Shown here piece by piece: positions 7,124 through 15,965 of a stretch of 64,000 nucleotides of DNA. The notes under the pieces are model-generated. The model was given only the letters and a program-made list of their open reading frames with translations, was not told the DNA's origin and did not search any database. Positions within the stretch are counted from its first letter, which is position 1. Each line of letters starts with the position of its first letter. The position numbers and the translations under genes were made by a program. This DNA comes from Candidatus Nitrosymbiomonas proteolyticus (GTDB lineage Bacteria > Armatimonadota > Fimbriimonadia > Fimbriimonadales > Fimbriimonadaceae): positions 1,568,472 through 1,632,471 of the forward strand of contig AP021858.1 of NCBI GenBank assembly GCA_017347465.1, given 5' to 3'.

Positions 7124-8410
7124 ATGAAAACGGAGAACTTTCGGTACGGGAGCATTGTGCTCCTCGCCTTGGGGGCAGCGTGTCTCGGCCAAGCTCAGTC
7201 GGTGAGCTTCTCGCAAGTGAACTGGGCGGATGGCTCGGGCGGATATTTGGCCGGTGGCCTCAACGGCGACTGGGCGCACGCACGAATCGACTTCGCGACG
7301 AGCTCGGGGTTTACGGCCAACTTTGGGGGGCAGTATCAGGCCTGGGTCAACATGGTCACTTCCGTACCCGGGGTCCACACGAACAAGTGGTCGGTCATGA
7401 ACATGCCCGTCGTCGTTCGAAGCTTGGGCGACTTCGGGACCGATTCGTTCTTTGACGTGTTCTTCGATCTGGACGCAAGCAGTTCGTCCAATCTAATCGC
7501 CGGAGCGGATGTCCCTGAGTTGTTCTACACGCTCTCCCTGAGCGCCAATCCCCTGTCGTCTGCGCCGGGAGCGGCGGCCACCCAGGCATTCGTCACCGAT
7601 CGGGACTTCGTGGTCGGCGGCCTGTACGAACCGAGCATCGGTCTTTTCGGTGGCACGGGTGACAAGGCCGAGGCCCCGGGAAGCGCGTTCGACCCGGTCG
7701 GCGGAAACGTCGGGGACCAGATTGGCGCGAGCGGCAACGCCTCCAACTCCGTCACGAAGCCCATCGAAGCCGTGAACGAAGCCAAGAACTTCTGCGCCCC
7801 TGGCGCGTTTGGACGATCGCTGAAGTACCTGGGCGACGTACACAGCATCGCGGGGTTGTCGTCGCGTACGGCTCAACAGCACGCCAACGGGTTAGCGTCC
7901 AACATGGGAACAACGACTACGAACGGCACGCTACTGAGCAATACGATCCCGGGCAAAACCGCTTACCTTCAATCGATAGGGATGGCGGGGCGCGTGAGAA
8001 CAACCACGACCACCAGCTTTGCCCATGCCTTGGAACAACTCAACGACCGGCAGGACGTGGAGATTCTGTTCAACTATGGGACGGACTCAGCGGGTCGTCG
8101 AGCGGGCCATGCGGCCATGGTCAAGCAGATCGTGCCGATCACCAATGCGCAGCAGCAGGTCACGGGCTACAAGGTCATTACTGTCCAGGACGGGAAACAA
8201 GGGGACGGCCAAGCGGAGAACTTTACGCAGGAGCTAACGTTCAATCCCAACGGCTCTCTTCGAGGCCGATATGGGAACTTGAACGGAGACGGCGGCCTTT
8301 ACAACTTCGTCATCGAGTGTCCGGTCCCCGAGCCGAGCAGCATGGTAGCTTTGGCAGTGGGTCTGATCGCCATCTCCCGTCGGCGAAACAAGCGAAGCCG
8401 GTCGAGGTAA
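7124..8410 (+). CDS. PEP-CTERM sorted extracellular protein of unknown function
   Basis: About 428 residues. It opens with a Sec signal peptide (MKTENFRYG, then a hydrophobic run ending AQAQ) and ends with a PEP-CTERM module: VPEPSS, a hydrophobic helix and a basic tail (RRRNKRSRSR). Such tails direct proteins to the exosortase (EpsH/XrtA) system and the cell surface or biofilm matrix. The body has repeated aromatic/Gly/Ser content and no domain that I recognise; a segment near residue 330 (GRRAGHAAMVKQI) is reminiscent of secreted peptidase-like folds, but this is weak. I choose 7124 over the upstream in-frame ATG (7076) because GAGGTGATG precedes it and it starts the signal peptide. No exosortase gene is in this window. 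Confidence 0.82.
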   Translation: MKTENFRYGSIVLLALGAACLGQAQSVSFSQVNWADGSGGYLAGGLNGDWAHARIDFATSSGFTANFGGQYQAWVNMVTSVPGVHTNKWSVMNMPVVVRSLGDFGTDSFFDVFFDLDASSSSNLIAGADVPELFYTLSLSANPLSSAPGAAATQAFVTDRDFVVGGLYEPSIGLFGGTGDKAEAPGSAFDPVGGNVGDQIGASGNASNSVTKPIEAVNEAKNFCAPGAFGRSLKYLGDVHSIAGLSSRTAQQHANGLASNMGTTTTNGTLLSNTIPGKTAYLQSIGMAGRVRTTTTTSFAHALEQLNDRQDVEILFNYGTDSAGRRAGHAAMVKQIVPITNAQQQVTGYKVITVQDGKQGDGQAENFTQELTFNPNGSLRGRYGNLNGDGGLYNFVIECPVPEPSSMVALAVGLIAISRRRNKRSRSR

Positions 8411-8421
8411 GCGGGAGCGAA

Positions 8422-8462
8422 GCCTGAGGGATAGGAGAGAGCCAACCCTTCATCCCTCAGGC
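8422..8462. terminator. Hairpin between convergent genes (no U-tract)
   Basis: GCCTGAGGGAT (8422-8432) pairs perfectly with ATCCCTCAGGC (8452-8462) across a 19-base loop, just after the PEP-CTERM stop and before the convergent methyltransferase. It has no T-run, so termination is possible but not proven. The remaining bases to 8575 show nothing else. Confidence 0.4.
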
Positions 8463-8575
8463 ATCGCGAGGCTTAGGGCATCTCGGAGCCTCCATTCGTA
8501 ACGAAAGCTGAGTGCTCCTTACGAGGCAAGTTCACGTTCTGCGAGAGACGAGCAGGGAATCGGGATGGGGCCGAC

Positions 8576-9484
8576 CTACGGTGAGGCAATTGGGCCCACG
8601 AGGGAAGCGTCAGGACGCTCACATGGGCCATCAACGGACTCCTGAAGGTCCCCGCAATTGAGGAATGACACGGGACCATAGCGTGCAAACCGACGCTTCA
8701 TTACGGCGATTGCCTCCGCGCTGCTGTCCACGAGCACCGCATCACGGTTGTTCCTCATCGCCGATTCGCCAAGCGTCCCACTGCCCGCAAAGAAGTCGAG
8801 CAACCTGTCGCCCGGATTCGAGTGTACGCGCACGATCCGATCCATGATCGCCAGTGGCTTCTGAGTCGGATATCCCGTTTTCTCCTTGCCGCTGGGGCTG
8901 ACAATGGTGTTCCACCAGGTGTCCGTCGGGGTCTTTCCCTTGGCTGCCTTTTCGGGCCCAACCAATCCGGGCGCCATATACGGGATGCGATCGATGTCGT
9001 CGTATCGAAACGTATAGGCCGACGGGTCCTTCGCGAACCACAAGATGTTGTCGTGCTTTGCGGACCACCTCCGGGTCGCCCGGGCGCCGTAATCGTACGC
9101 CCAAATGATCTCATTCATGAACGAGTCGCGGCCGAAGATCGAGTCCAAAAGGACCTTCGCATAGTGAACTTCCCGATAGTCGAGGTGGAGGAAAAACGAA
9201 CCCGTCGGCTCCAACAGCCGATAGGCCTGTTCCAACCTCGGTTCGAGGAACCCCAGATAGTCCGAGAAGGAGTCGTCGAACGACTTCGTGCCCAGCCTTG
9301 TCGTTCGGTACCTGCGGCCAGCAAACCCCGTTCGATCTCCATTCGCATCGGGCCGCGTTTGAATCTGAGTTCGGGCCTGCGTTTTTCCCGTGTTGAACGG
9401 CGGGTCGATGTAGATGAGATCAAACGACGCGGAAGCAAACGTCGAGATGACCTCCAAACACTCGCCCAAGTGGATCTCAACCAT
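8576..9484 (-). CDS. Site-specific DNA methyltransferase (beta-class N6-adenine/N4-cytosine type)
   Basis: The catalytic motif IV (DLIYIDPPFNTGK) lies near the N-terminus, and the SAM-binding motif I (DFFAGSGTLGESA) lies near residue 225 of about 302. This order is that of beta-class amino-methyltransferases. A typical LHLDYREVHYAKVLLDSIFG segment and a GYPTQKPLAIMDRIV box (motif X region) are also present. The start at 9484 (MVEIHLGE) is supported by GGGGAA six bases upstream. It stands alone, with no adjacent nuclease, so it may be an orphan regulatory methylase rather than half of a restriction system. The recognition sequence cannot be read. Confidence 0.9.
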   Translation of the reverse strand: MVEIHLGECLEVISTFASASFDLIYIDPPFNTGKTQARTQIQTRPDANGDRTGFAGRRYRTTRLGTKSFDDSFSDYLGFLEPRLEQAYRLLEPTGSFFLHLDYREVHYAKVLLDSIFGRDSFMNEIIWAYDYGARATRRWSAKHDNILWFAKDPSAYTFRYDDIDRIPYMAPGLVGPEKAAKGKTPTDTWWNTIVSPSGKEKTGYPTQKPLAIMDRIVRVHSNPGDRLLDFFAGSGTLGESAMRNNRDAVLVDSSAEAIAVMKRRFARYGPVSFLNCGDLQESVDGPCERPDASLVGPIASP

Positions 9485-9583
9485 AGGTTCCCCGCAATGC
9501 GCCCCGGACCCACGGAAGTCTACTCCAGGCGGCCCTCCCAAAGGGCCGCCTGTCGCCGCCGGCGTGAGAGCCTCGGTTGAGTC

Positions 9584-10249
9584 TCAGTTCGTGTTCGAGG
9601 CGGGTGGGCGCTCAATCAGCTCTTCGACTGTGATCGTTACGCTCGCCCCAAGTTGTGTCCCTTCCGAAAGGACTTCCCCAACCGTTTCCTTGATGCCTTC
9701 CGCTCCCGAGGAACCGGTCGCCGAGCCTGGCGCGCTCACACGCAATGTCTCACCCACCTTCAACTTCCGAGTGGCCCTATCGTGCCTTCCGCGATGATCC
9801 GTGCCGACGAACAGAGTCACCGTGCCGTCGTCGTTGAACCTTGGCAAAATACTTGCCTCGAAGCCCACTGCGGGCTCGCTGAAGAGGTGCTGCTGGTTGT
9901 TGCCTTGCGTGACCGTCGAAGTTGAGTCGAACCCAAAACGGGGAACCTCGATGCGGACCTTCAGCCGCAGCCTCATTGGAGCGACGTCGAACATAGCGAC
10001 GAGCCGCTTCAAGTCTTCGAGCGACTTCGCCGGCCCCAGAGCTACAATGACGTTCTTGGAGTCGTCGGCTGACAGGTCGAACGCGGGCGCAAGCCGTTTC
10101 CAGTGGTCCTCGATCCCCCCTTGGGCATCGCGAGAGTGGTTCTGACTCACCAGGTACGACGCGCAAACGTTCTTGACTGGGATCTCGAAGCGCTCGGCGA
10201 ATTGCGTGTGCGCCAAGGCGGTTGCCGCGAGCAGCGTTGGAAACACCAT
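9584..10249 (-). CDS. Secreted secretin N-domain (NolW-like) protein
   Basis: This 221-residue protein has an N-terminal signal-like segment (MVFPTLLAATALAHTQ). The middle resembles the NolW/N1-type domains of type II/III secretion and pilus secretins: IVALGPAKSLEDLKRLVAMFDVAP followed by LRLKVRIEVP is the usual repeat of such domains. No outer-membrane secretin barrel follows, so the protein is a stand-alone periplasmic domain. I chose 10249 because GGGGAGG lies just before that ATG; the longer frame to 10414 is not needed. It ends 100 bases before the methyltransferase start. Its partner is not evident, although pilB and pilT are about 27 kb away. Confidence 0.6.
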   Translation of the reverse strand: MVFPTLLAATALAHTQFAERFEIPVKNVCASYLVSQNHSRDAQGGIEDHWKRLAPAFDLSADDSKNVIVALGPAKSLEDLKRLVAMFDVAPMRLRLKVRIEVPRFGFDSTSTVTQGNNQQHLFSEPAVGFEASILPRFNDDGTVTLFVGTDHRGRHDRATRKLKVGETLRVSAPGSATGSSGAEGIKETVGEVLSEGTQLGASVTITVEELIERPPASNTN

Positions 10250-10481
10250 GGTTAACCTCCCCGAGGTCGTGGCCCTCTTGGAGCTAGGGACGTTACGGAG
10301 GTCTGGCTTGGTTCGGCCAGAGAGCGCCCCGTGGGCAGGGAGCGGAGGTTCTGACTGGGGGCCGCCAGCCTCGCTGAGGCGGGTGAAGAGATCGGAAGTA
10401 GGGACGACACCCAAGGTGCCCGATCCTGCGGTTTAGTGTGGCGTCGTTGCCCCGGTACAATCATCGCACCACGCCACTCCC

Positions 10482-12278
10482 ATGAGATCCCGCTTCATCC
10501 GAAATTTCTGCATCATCGCGCATATCGATCACGGAAAGTCCACGCTCGCGGACCGTTTGATCGAGCGTTGCGGCGCGATTCGGGGCGCGGCTAAAGAGCA
10601 GATGCTCGACACGATGGACATCGAACGTGAGCGAGGAATCACGATCAAGATGACCGCCGTCAGGCTCGAATACAAAGCGAAGGACGGGCAGACGTACCAA
10701 CTCAACCTGATCGACACCCCTGGCCATGTGGATTTCACTTACGAAGTATCGCGTTCGCTCGCTGCTTGCGAGGGGGCTGTGTTGGTGGTCGATGCGAGCC
10801 AGGGGGTCGAGGCACAAACGATCGCGAACGCCTCGATGGCGATGGCGCAAAACCTCGCCGTCATTCCCATCATCAACAAGATCGACCTGCCGCACGCCGA
10901 TGTGGAGCGAGCCAAAGAGGAGATCGAAAACGCATTGGCGATCGACGCGAGCGAGGCGATTCCGTGTTCGGCCAAGACCGGCGCGGGGGTCGAAGAGATC
11001 CTCGAGGCCATCGTCCGCCATGTTCCGCCGCCGACAGGATCGCCCGATGCGCCCTTGCGAGCGCTGATTTTCGACTCGCACTTCGACACCTATCAGGGCG
11101 TGGTCGCTTATATCCGAGTTGTGGACGGTAGCGTGCGCCGCGACGACCGGATCAAGATGCTGTCCACAGGGTCTGCGTTCGATGTCGACCAGGTGGGCGT
11201 GTTTCGTCCGTCGCTCGAAGTGACCCAGTCGCTGGAGACCGGCGAAGTGGGTTTTCTGACGGCTGCGATGAAGACGATCGGCGACGCGGCCGTGGGCGAT
11301 ACGATCACGCATTCCCGCCACCCTGCCACGCACCCCCTTCCGGGATACCGCACCGCCAAGCCGATGGTGTTTTGCGGCATGTACCCGTCCGATTCGGACC
11401 AGTATCAGGAATTAAGGGAAGCGATCGCCAAACTCCAGCTCAACGACGCATCGCTTCAGTTCGAACCGGAGACATCGGCCGCGCTCGGGTTTGGGTTCCG
11501 GTGCGGGTTCTTGGGGCTCTTGCACATGGACATCGCGCGAGAGCGGCTCGAACGCGAGTTCAAGCTCGACCTCATCCTCACCGCGCCGACCGTCGATTAC
11601 ATCGTCTCCAAAACCAACGGGGAGGTCGTCCACGTCAGCAACCCCGCAGAGATGCCGCCCACGACGAGCATCGCCAAGATCGAAGAACCCACCGTCAGCG
11701 CGACCGTCATGGTACCCACGGAGTACGTGGGAACGGTCATGAACCTCTGCCAAGATCGCCGCGGCGTCTTTGTGCGGACCGAATACCCTTCGAAGAATCG
11801 GGTGGCGGTGTACTACACTTTGCCGCTGTCGGAGATTCTCCTGGACTTCTACGACAAGCTGAAGTCCTCGACGAAGGGGTACGCGTCGTTTGACTACGAC
11901 CTTTCGGGCTACTTAGAAGCCGACCTCGTCAAAGTCGATATTCTGCTCAACGGCGACCCTGTCGATGCGCTTTCGTTCATCGTTCACCGGCAATCGGCGT
12001 TTTATCGCGGCAAAGCGATGGTCGAGCAGCTTCGAAAGGTGGTGCCGCGCCAGCAATTCGAGGTGCGGATTCAGGCCGCGATCGGCGCGAAGGTCATTGC
12101 GGCGGACAGCGTGAAGCCGTTCCGCAAGAACGTCATCGCCAAGTGCTACGGCGGAGACATCACGCGCAAACGCAAGCTCCTCGAAAAGCAAAAGGAAGGC
12201 AAGAAACGGATGAAGCAGGTCGGGTCGATCGAGCTTCCCCAGGAAGCGTTCCTGAGCGTCTTGAAAGTGGCGGAATAG
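10482..12278 (+). CDS. lepA: Elongation factor 4 (LepA GTPase)
   Basis: LepA binds ribosomes and can back-translocate or help them during assembly and initiation. This 598-residue protein has full family length. G1 is [10 protein letters not shown]2 RGITIK, G3 DTPGHVDF with the catalytic His, G4 NKIDLP and G5 SAKTG. EF-G-like domains follow, and the LepA-specific C-terminal domain is present ([26 protein letters not shown]). The start is [28 protein letters not shown] box is about 27 bases upstream. It is the leading plus-strand gene here; its stop is 98 bases before the AbiEi-like gene. Confidence 0.97.
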   Translation: MRSRFIRNFCIIAHIDHGKSTLADRLIERCGAIRGAAKEQMLDTMDIERERGITIKMTAVRLEYKAKDGQTYQLNLIDTPGHVDFTYEVSRSLAACEGAVLVVDASQGVEAQTIANASMAMAQNLAVIPIINKIDLPHADVERAKEEIENALAIDASEAIPCSAKTGAGVEEILEAIVRHVPPPTGSPDAPLRALIFDSHFDTYQGVVAYIRVVDGSVRRDDRIKMLSTGSAFDVDQVGVFRPSLEVTQSLETGEVGFLTAAMKTIGDAAVGDTITHSRHPATHPLPGYRTAKPMVFCGMYPSDSDQYQELREAIAKLQLNDASLQFEPETSAALGFGFRCGFLGLLHMDIARERLEREFKLDLILTAPTVDYIVSKTNGEVVHVSNPAEMPPTTSIAKIEEPTVSATVMVPTEYVGTVMNLCQDRRGVFVRTEYPSKNRVAVYYTLPLSEILLDFYDKLKSSTKGYASFDYDLSGYLEADLVKVDILLNGDPVDALSFIVHRQSAFYRGKAMVEQLRKVVPRQQFEVRIQAAIGAKVIAADSVKPFRKNVIAKCYGGDITRKRKLLEKQKEGKKRMKQVGSIELPQEAFLSVLKVAE

Positions 12279-12283
12279 GGTGC

Positions 12284-12360
12284 ATTTGGTATTTGCAAAC
12301 GCTTGGTCGCCAATATCGGGTTGAATGTTTCCTGATATTTGATATTTGTAAATACCAAAT
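12284..12360. promoter_or_regulatory. Operator-like inverted repeat upstream of the AbiE-like pair
   Basis: The left arm ATTTGGTATTTGCAAA (12284-12299) and the right arm TTTGTAAATACCAAAT (12345-12360) are inverted copies with one mismatch in 16 bases, separated by 45 bases. This AT-rich block contrasts with the surrounding GC-rich DNA and lies just before the regulator gene, where autoregulators of AbiE-type toxin-antitoxin operons bind. CATAAT at 12365-12370 is the likely -10 box. Confidence 0.6.
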
Positions 12361-12376
12361 AGGCCATAATCTTGAT

Positions 12377-12970
12377 GTGGCAGTCTTACGCGGAATCGAT
12401 GTGGTTATTGCACTCAAAGTCGCCGCCCATCCGGACGTGCGGGGGCCATTCGACCGTCTTCGCGAGTTTGCAGACTCTCTGCGACGGCATCAGAGCAATC
12501 CAGAGGGCGATAGGCTGCCCCGAACTTACGACTCGCTCGCGCGGAGCCTAACCATCAGCTCCCAGACGGCCCACCAGGGGATTCGAACGTTGGCGAGCGC
12601 AAGGCTCTTTGACCTGCAGACGGGCACGGTGGTTCGACAGAACCTGGCTGAGTTCCTGATTCACGGCGTCAAGTACTGTTTTCCCCCAATTCGAGGAGGA
12701 ATTACGCGCGGCATACCGACCTCCTATGCCGGTTCGCCACTCGCTTCCCGTTTTCCGCAGGGGGACGCGCCGCCTCCCGTTTGGCCCCGTTCAAATGGGA
12801 TGGTGAAAGGCATGTCGTTTGAGCCGCTGCACAAAGTTGTCCCCATTGCAGCTTTGGCCGACCCCGCGCTCTCAGAACTCCTGGTTCTCGTCGATGCCGT
12901 TCGGGACGGTCAGGCTCGCGTGGCCGCAATCGCCATCGAAGAACTCAAGCAAAGGCTAGCTCAATCTTGA
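12377..12970 (+). CDS. AbiEi-like winged-helix regulator/antitoxin
   Basis: About 197 residues. The N-terminal part (LPRTYDSLARSLTISSQTAHQGIRTLASA) reads as a winged-helix DNA-binding domain. It is followed by HGVKYCFPPIRGGITRGIPTS, a motif seen in AbiEi-like transcriptional regulators, then a small C-terminal segment. In AbiE systems such a protein autorepresses the operon and neutralises a nucleotidyltransferase toxin. Its stop overlaps the next start by four bases (TTGA), showing translational coupling. The GTG at 12377, six bases after a CATAAT box, is favoured; GTG 12401 is an alternative. The annotation rests on motif resemblance and context, not on alignment. Confidence 0.65.
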   Translation: MAVLRGIDVVIALKVAAHPDVRGPFDRLREFADSLRRHQSNPEGDRLPRTYDSLARSLTISSQTAHQGIRTLASARLFDLQTGTVVRQNLAEFLIHGVKYCFPPIRGGITRGIPTSYAGSPLASRFPQGDAPPPVWPRSNGMVKGMSFEPLHKVVPIAALADPALSELLVLVDAVRDGQARVAAIAIEELKQRLAQS

Positions 12971-13662
12971 TCCCCTACGATTATCCCGCGTATCCCAACC
13001 TCGAACGCACGGTCGTGGCGTTGGGAAGCCTGGCGGACGAACTGCTCTTTGTGGGAGGGGCGACGATCGGGCTCTACGTGACCGAATTGCAGGTCCGGGA
13101 GCCCAGAGCGACAGAAGATGTGGACACGGTTTGCGAAGCAACAACCTACATCGAGCTTAGTCGCTTCGCGGATCGTATGCGGTCAATTGGTTTCAACGAG
13201 GACATGTCCAGCAACGTAATATGCCGCTGGACCAAAGGAGACCTGGTCGTTGATCTGATGCCCGTCGACGAGTCGGCGCTCGGCTTCCGGAACCGGTGGT
13301 ATCGAACAGCATTAGACGATCCTTGGCGCATAACCCTGGCGAATGGACAGCAGATTCGCATCCCAAAACCAGCGCTTGCCCTAGCGTGCAAGCTGGACGC
13401 GTTCGCCGACCGAGGTAAAGGCGACTTCTTCGGCAGCAAGGACTTTGAGGACATTGTTGTTCTCGTTGATGGCCGCGAATCGCTCGCGAACGAAGTGGCT
13501 GCGGCGCACGAGGCTGTTCGAGAGTACGTCGCTCAGGCTGTAGTCGATTGGATGAGGATTCCGGACTTTCCTTCGGCTGTTTCGGCGCATTTGCCGCCTG
13601 ACGCGGCAAGCCAAGCGCGCACTCTGCTGGTGCTGGAGCGGATGAGGCTTCTCAGTCAATAG
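12967..13662 (+). CDS. AbiEii/MenT-like nucleotidyltransferase (putative toxin)
   Basis: 231 residues with a nucleotidyltransferase fold signature. FVGGATIGLYV (residues 28-38) is followed by RATEDVDTV, with the two acidic metal ligands D51 and D53. A third acidic position is likely in GDLVVDLMPVD near residue 98. C-terminal residues 160-200 (KDFEDIVVLVDGR) match the helical half of AbiEii-type enzymes. In AbiE and MenT systems such enzymes modify tRNA or bind GTP to arrest growth during phage infection. Coupling to the AbiEi-like gene supports a toxin-antitoxin pair. The start is TTG at 12967. The exact family is not confirmed. Confidence 0.65.
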   Translation: MIPYDYPAYPNLERTVVALGSLADELLFVGGATIGLYVTELQVREPRATEDVDTVCEATTYIELSRFADRMRSIGFNEDMSSNVICRWTKGDLVVDLMPVDESALGFRNRWYRTALDDPWRITLANGQQIRIPKPALALACKLDAFADRGKGDFFGSKDFEDIVVLVDGRESLANEVAAAHEAVREYVAQAVVDWMRIPDFPSAVSAHLPPDAASQARTLLVLERMRLLSQ

Positions 13663-13677
13663 CGGCGGGACCGGGGG

Positions 13678-15597
13678 CTATTCAGAATCGGCCGGGGGGG
13701 CGGCGCCCACTCCGGCGAGCGCTTCGGGTCCCATAATCACCTGAACGATCTTGTTCTGGTTGATGCGGTACTTCCGGGCGCGCGGCGCGATGTAGGAGCA
13801 GTCGATTCGCTCCGAGAGGTCGAACTCGGGCCCCGACGGAGCGTAGCGGGCCTTCGTCGTCAGCAACCATCCCTCGTCGTCGCGCTGCGGGCAGTCCATT
13901 TTGAAGTGGGCGCCCCGAGATTCGTTGCGGACCAAGGCGCCGCCCACGATCGCCTTCGCCATCTCGATCATGTGCCCCAGCGCCCGAGTGAACGGGGCCG
14001 ATTGGTTGACCCAGTCCGAGTCGTCGAGCTGGGCACACTGCTTGGCGCGAGCGGCTAGGTCGTCGAGTTCGACCGTTGCCGTTTCGAGGTCGCGCTGCAT
14101 CCTCCAGATGCCGCACTTGTTCCAAAGCACGTCGGCGAGTTCGGCATGGAGGGCATAGGGGTTCTCCGAGCCGTTCGAACGAAGCGCGAAGTCAAACTCC
14201 TCCTGCCTTCGCATCCGTGCGTCGTCGAGCGCCTTCGAATCCAAGGACTCCCACCCGTTTTCCAGCGACGACAGGTAAGCCTGGACGCCTTGCGAAGCGA
14301 TCTCGCCCCCATAAAGGCACGAAAGAAGCGCGTTCGCGCCCAAACGGTTGGCGCCGTGATACTGATATTCACACTCTCCAGCCGCAAAAAGCCCAGGGAT
14401 GCTCGTCATCTGGTTGCGCGGAGATTGCAGGTCGATAGCTCCGTCGTGCCCGCGCTCATAGTCCACCCAGAGTCCTCCCATGGTGTAGTGTACGGCGGGG
14501 TAGATGCGCATCGGAGTATCGATCGGGTCCTCACGCATGAACTTCTCATAGATCTCCAAAACGCCTTCGAGCTTATCGTTGATGAGTTCGCGGGACATCC
14601 CGAGCTTCTTGTGGAGGTGCGTGATGTCGAGGTAGACCTGCTCCTTGGCCGCCACGCCCTTTCCCATCCTGCACACGCAGTAGATCGCAAAGCTCACGAT
14701 GTCGCGGCTCAATAGGTTGCCATAGACCGGGTCGAGTTCTTCGCAAAAGTACCACCTGTCCGACTCAGGTAGGGAAGCCGGGGGGCGCAAGTCGTTGGGG
14801 TCCTTCGGGGTCCAGAGGCGGCCCCCCTCGCCCCGAACCGACTCGCTGATCAGCCGGCATTTGTCCTCGCCAGGGATCGCGGTCGGGTGAATCTGCACCA
14901 TCTCCGGGTTCCCGTAGATCGCGCCTTCCTGGTAGCAAATGCTCACTGGCGAGCCCGTGTTGATGATCGAGTTGGTCGATCTCCCAAAGAGCAGCCCGTT
15001 GCCTCCGGTGCAAATCACGACTGCGTCTGCAGGGAAGCTCTCGATCCGCATCGTGCGCAGGTCCTGAGCCACGATGCCGCTGCAAGAACCGTCTGCGCGC
15101 TTCACCAGCCCTAGAAAGTCCCAACCTTCGAACTTATGAACCCGGCCATCGACCTCGTGCCGCCGAACCTGCTCATCGAGGGCGTAGAGGAGTTGCTGGC
15201 CGGTGGTCGCGCCCGCATAGGCGGTGCGGTGCTTGAGGGTCCCGCCAAACCTGCGAAAGCTCAAGAGCCCCTCGGACGTGCGGTTGAACGGCACTCCCAT
15301 CCTGTCGAGGAGGTAGATGATCGCGGGAGCCCGCTCGCACATTCTCATCACCGGAGGTTGGTGGTTGAGGAAGTCGCCCCCTGTAATGGTGTCTTCAAAG
15401 TGCAGTTGAGGGGAGTCGCCCTCGCCGCGAAGGTTCACGGCCCCGTTGATCCCCCCTTGGGCGCAGACGCTGTGGCTTCGCTTGACGGGAACAAGGCTGA
15501 AAAGTTGAACTTGAACCCCTGCTTCGGCAAGCTTCATGGTGGCCATGAGGCCCGCCAAGCCTCCTCCGACGACGATCACTTTGCGTTCTGATGGCAT
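13678..15597 (-). CDS. sdhA: Succinate dehydrogenase/fumarate reductase flavoprotein subunit
   Basis: This 639-residue protein carries the N-terminal dinucleotide-binding GGGLAGLMATMKLAEAG motif. It also has KRSHSVCAQGGING, where the His is the covalent FAD site in SdhA, and the HPTAIPG and SESVRGEGG active-site segments. Size and motifs fit the Bacillus-like or epsilonproteobacterial SdhA type rather than L-aspartate oxidase. It oxidises succinate to fumarate as the flavoprotein of complex II. It is convergent with the NTase gene, and no sdhB or sdhC lies on either side, which is unusual. The start is ATG 15597. Confidence 0.9.
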   Translation of the reverse strand: MPSERKVIVVGGGLAGLMATMKLAEAGVQVQLFSLVPVKRSHSVCAQGGINGAVNLRGEGDSPQLHFEDTITGGDFLNHQPPVMRMCERAPAIIYLLDRMGVPFNRTSEGLLSFRRFGGTLKHRTAYAGATTGQQLLYALDEQVRRHEVDGRVHKFEGWDFLGLVKRADGSCSGIVAQDLRTMRIESFPADAVVICTGGNGLLFGRSTNSIINTGSPVSICYQEGAIYGNPEMVQIHPTAIPGEDKCRLISESVRGEGGRLWTPKDPNDLRPPASLPESDRWYFCEELDPVYGNLLSRDIVSFAIYCVCRMGKGVAAKEQVYLDITHLHKKLGMSRELINDKLEGVLEIYEKFMREDPIDTPMRIYPAVHYTMGGLWVDYERGHDGAIDLQSPRNQMTSIPGLFAAGECEYQYHGANRLGANALLSCLYGGEIASQGVQAYLSSLENGWESLDSKALDDARMRRQEEFDFALRSNGSENPYALHAELADVLWNKCGIWRMQRDLETATVELDDLAARAKQCAQLDDSDWVNQSAPFTRALGHMIEMAKAIVGGALVRNESRGAHFKMDCPQRDDEGWLLTTKARYAPSGPEFDLSERIDCSYIAPRARKYRINQNKIVQVIMGPEALAGVGAAPPADSE

Positions 15598-15743
15598 ACG
15601 AAAACTCGTGGGGACGAATCAACCGAGCACGGCAGTTCGATTCGGTCCAAGAGCATCATACCGAAAGGCTGGCGAGCGGCGGTGTGGCCCACTGGCGACT
15701 GCCAGAGTGAAGCGTTTGGGCCTGACGGCCGTATAATAGGAAC

Positions 15744-15965
15744 GTGGACAGCGAACTTACGATCGTGTTTGAACCTGCGGAGGAAGGCGGATTCACCGCT
15801 TTTATTCCGGAGGTGCCCGGAGCTATCTCCGAGGGCGAGACCCTCGAAGAGGCTCGCGCGATGGTGCTCGACGCTCTCCATGAGATCACTCTCTATCGCC
15901 GCGAGTCGGCGCTCAAAGCCAAGTCGCCCCGCTCGGTCATCGAGAGGGTCGCCCCCGCCTTCTAG
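15744..15965 (+). CDS. hicB: HicB-family antitoxin
   Basis: 73 residues. ELTIVFEPAEEGGFTAFIPEVPG is the standard HicB partial RNase-H-like fold, followed by the helix (SEGETLEEARAMVLDALHE) typical of HicB. It lacks a clear C-terminal DNA-binding domain, as in short HicB proteins. Start GTG 15744; TATAAT (15732-15737) is six bases upstream, so the message would be leaderless. Unlike normal hicAB pairs, the matching toxin gene is on the opposite strand and is broken (15962-16159), overlapping the hicB stop by four bases. Its present role is unclear: either an orphan or an antitoxin to another HicA. Confidence 0.9.
   Translation: MDSELTIVFEPAEEGGFTAFIPEVPGAISEGETLEEARAMVLDALHEITLYRRESALKAKSPRSVIERVAPAF

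Noticed and set aside
8576-9484. Complete restriction-modification system around the beta-class methyltransferase
   Set aside because: No endonuclease-like gene is adjacent on either side; it is better treated as an orphan methylase.
12143-12376. Longer start for the AbiEi-like gene, overlapping lepA
   Set aside because: The extra codons lie inside lepA in another frame and lack homology; the promoter and -10 box lie downstream of it.
13678-15597. L-aspartate oxidase (NadB) for the flavoprotein
   Set aside because: The length (639 residues) and the RSHSVCAQGG segment with covalent-FAD His favour SdhA.
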